Below are positions 63,786 to 64,000 of a DNA stretch of 64,000 nt, in pieces. Position 1 is the first letter of the stretch, and the number at the start of each line of letters is the position of its first letter. The notes under the pieces were generated by a model. That model saw nothing but the letters and a program-made list of their open reading frames with translations. It did not search any database and was not told the origin of the DNA. Made by a program: the position numbers and the translations under genes. This DNA comes from Dolichospermum sp. LEGE 00240 (GTDB taxonomy: Bacteria; Cyanobacteriota; Cyanobacteriia; Cyanobacteriales; Nostocaceae), in NCBI RefSeq assembly GCF_015207875.1, contig NZ_JADEVZ010000009.1:1-64000 (forward strand), written 5' to 3'.

Positions 63786-64000
63786 TTAACTTTCTAAAAT
63801 ATTAGAATCTGTCGCTAAGGTTCGCGCTCCTGTTTGCATCAGTTCAATATCTGCTAATGTCCAATTACGGGGATGCTGACAATGATGCGCTACTAATAGT
63901 CCCCATAATCCTCGCGGTATGAGAATTGGGACTACTAAATTGGCGCGAACTTGCATACTCCGAAGAAAATCACGGTGACAATCCTGAATTGGTTCTAATT
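63786..64000 (-). CDS. GAF-domain sensor protein, C-terminal end (partial)
   Basis: The minus strand is open from the right edge to a stop at 63786. The 71 visible residues are the end of a GAF domain: IQDCHRDFLRSMQVRANLVV, PILIPRGLWGLLVAHHCQHP and RNWTLADIELMQTGARTLAT. A Cys-His pair before a strand of this form is where phycobilin-binding (cyanobacteriochrome-type) GAF domains attach the chromophore, so bilin binding is possible. The N-terminal and other domains lie outside. Confidence 0.75.
   Translation of the reverse strand, partial: LEPIQDCHRDFLRSMQVRANLVVPILIPRGLWGLLVAHHCQHPRNWTLADIELMQTGARTLATDSNILES

Overview
The window looks like chromosomal DNA of a filamentous, heterocyst-forming cyanobacterium of the Anabaena/Dolichospermum/Nostoc type. 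The evidence is an AT-rich genome with many GCGATCGC (HIP1) octamers, heptanucleotide STRR repeats, a kaiC-hgdD (TolC) junction, the cox1 oxidase locus with divergent ctaAB, ndhH, a photosystem II S4 protein, a devBCA exporter, and COP23, GUN4 and DUF29 genes. The genus is an inference.

Region by region. 0-7.7 kb: an IS66-type element has cut into kaiC, leaving its last ~105 codons. Then come hgdD, two conserved cyanobacterial genes, the PSII S4 protein, tRNA-Val(GAC), a three-gene accessory cluster led by a TIGR04255 protein, and rsmH. 7.7-13.5 kb: two orphan genes, a single-polypeptide restriction-modification enzyme (type ISP-like, no helicase) and ndhH. 14-20.1 kb: ctaB and ctaA diverge from coxB-coxA-coxC (heme A synthesis and aa3-type cytochrome c oxidase). 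20.5-27 kb: an accessory region with a PLD-SNF2 helicase gene frame-shifted inside a run of 20 heptamers, toxin-antitoxin pieces, and integrase and Rpn fragments. 27-33 kb: a type I secretion set on the minus strand (PpiC-like foldase, CRP/C39-like/ABC exporter, HlyD adaptor). 33-39.5 kb: COP23, a universal stress protein behind a probable c-di-AMP (ydaO) riboswitch, and transaldolase, pyruvate kinase and GAPDH. 39.5-47.9 kb: DUF29 gene and relics, a GUN4-like membrane protein, an RluA-type pseudouridine synthase, and tetR-devB-devC-devA with an IS66-derived MITE between devB and devC. 48-57.5 kb: an ATPase/TOPRIM-like pair, ssb, a beta-hydroxyacid dehydrogenase, a MidA-type methyltransferase, a Uma2 nuclease, two toxin-antitoxin loci (one with a nonsense-mutated toxin), a repeat-truncated kinase and a DUF29 gene between inverted repeat arms. 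57.6-64 kb: a type IA topoisomerase, a two-gene system with a KGG-type ATPase fused to a second P-loop NTPase, an internally deleted IscB relic with a probable omega-RNA locus, and the end of a GAF protein.

Two themes stand out. First, small repeats and IS-derived elements have reshaped or broken several genes (kaiC, the helicase, the kinase, IscB, the devB-devC gap). Second, several accessory clusters look like conflict or defence systems: the 60.2-63.1 kb ATPase pair, the 48.0-49.7 kb ATPase/TOPRIM pair, the TIGR04255 cluster, the ISP-like enzyme and the PLD-SNF2 helicase. All functions are read from recognisable motifs only; no database search was run.
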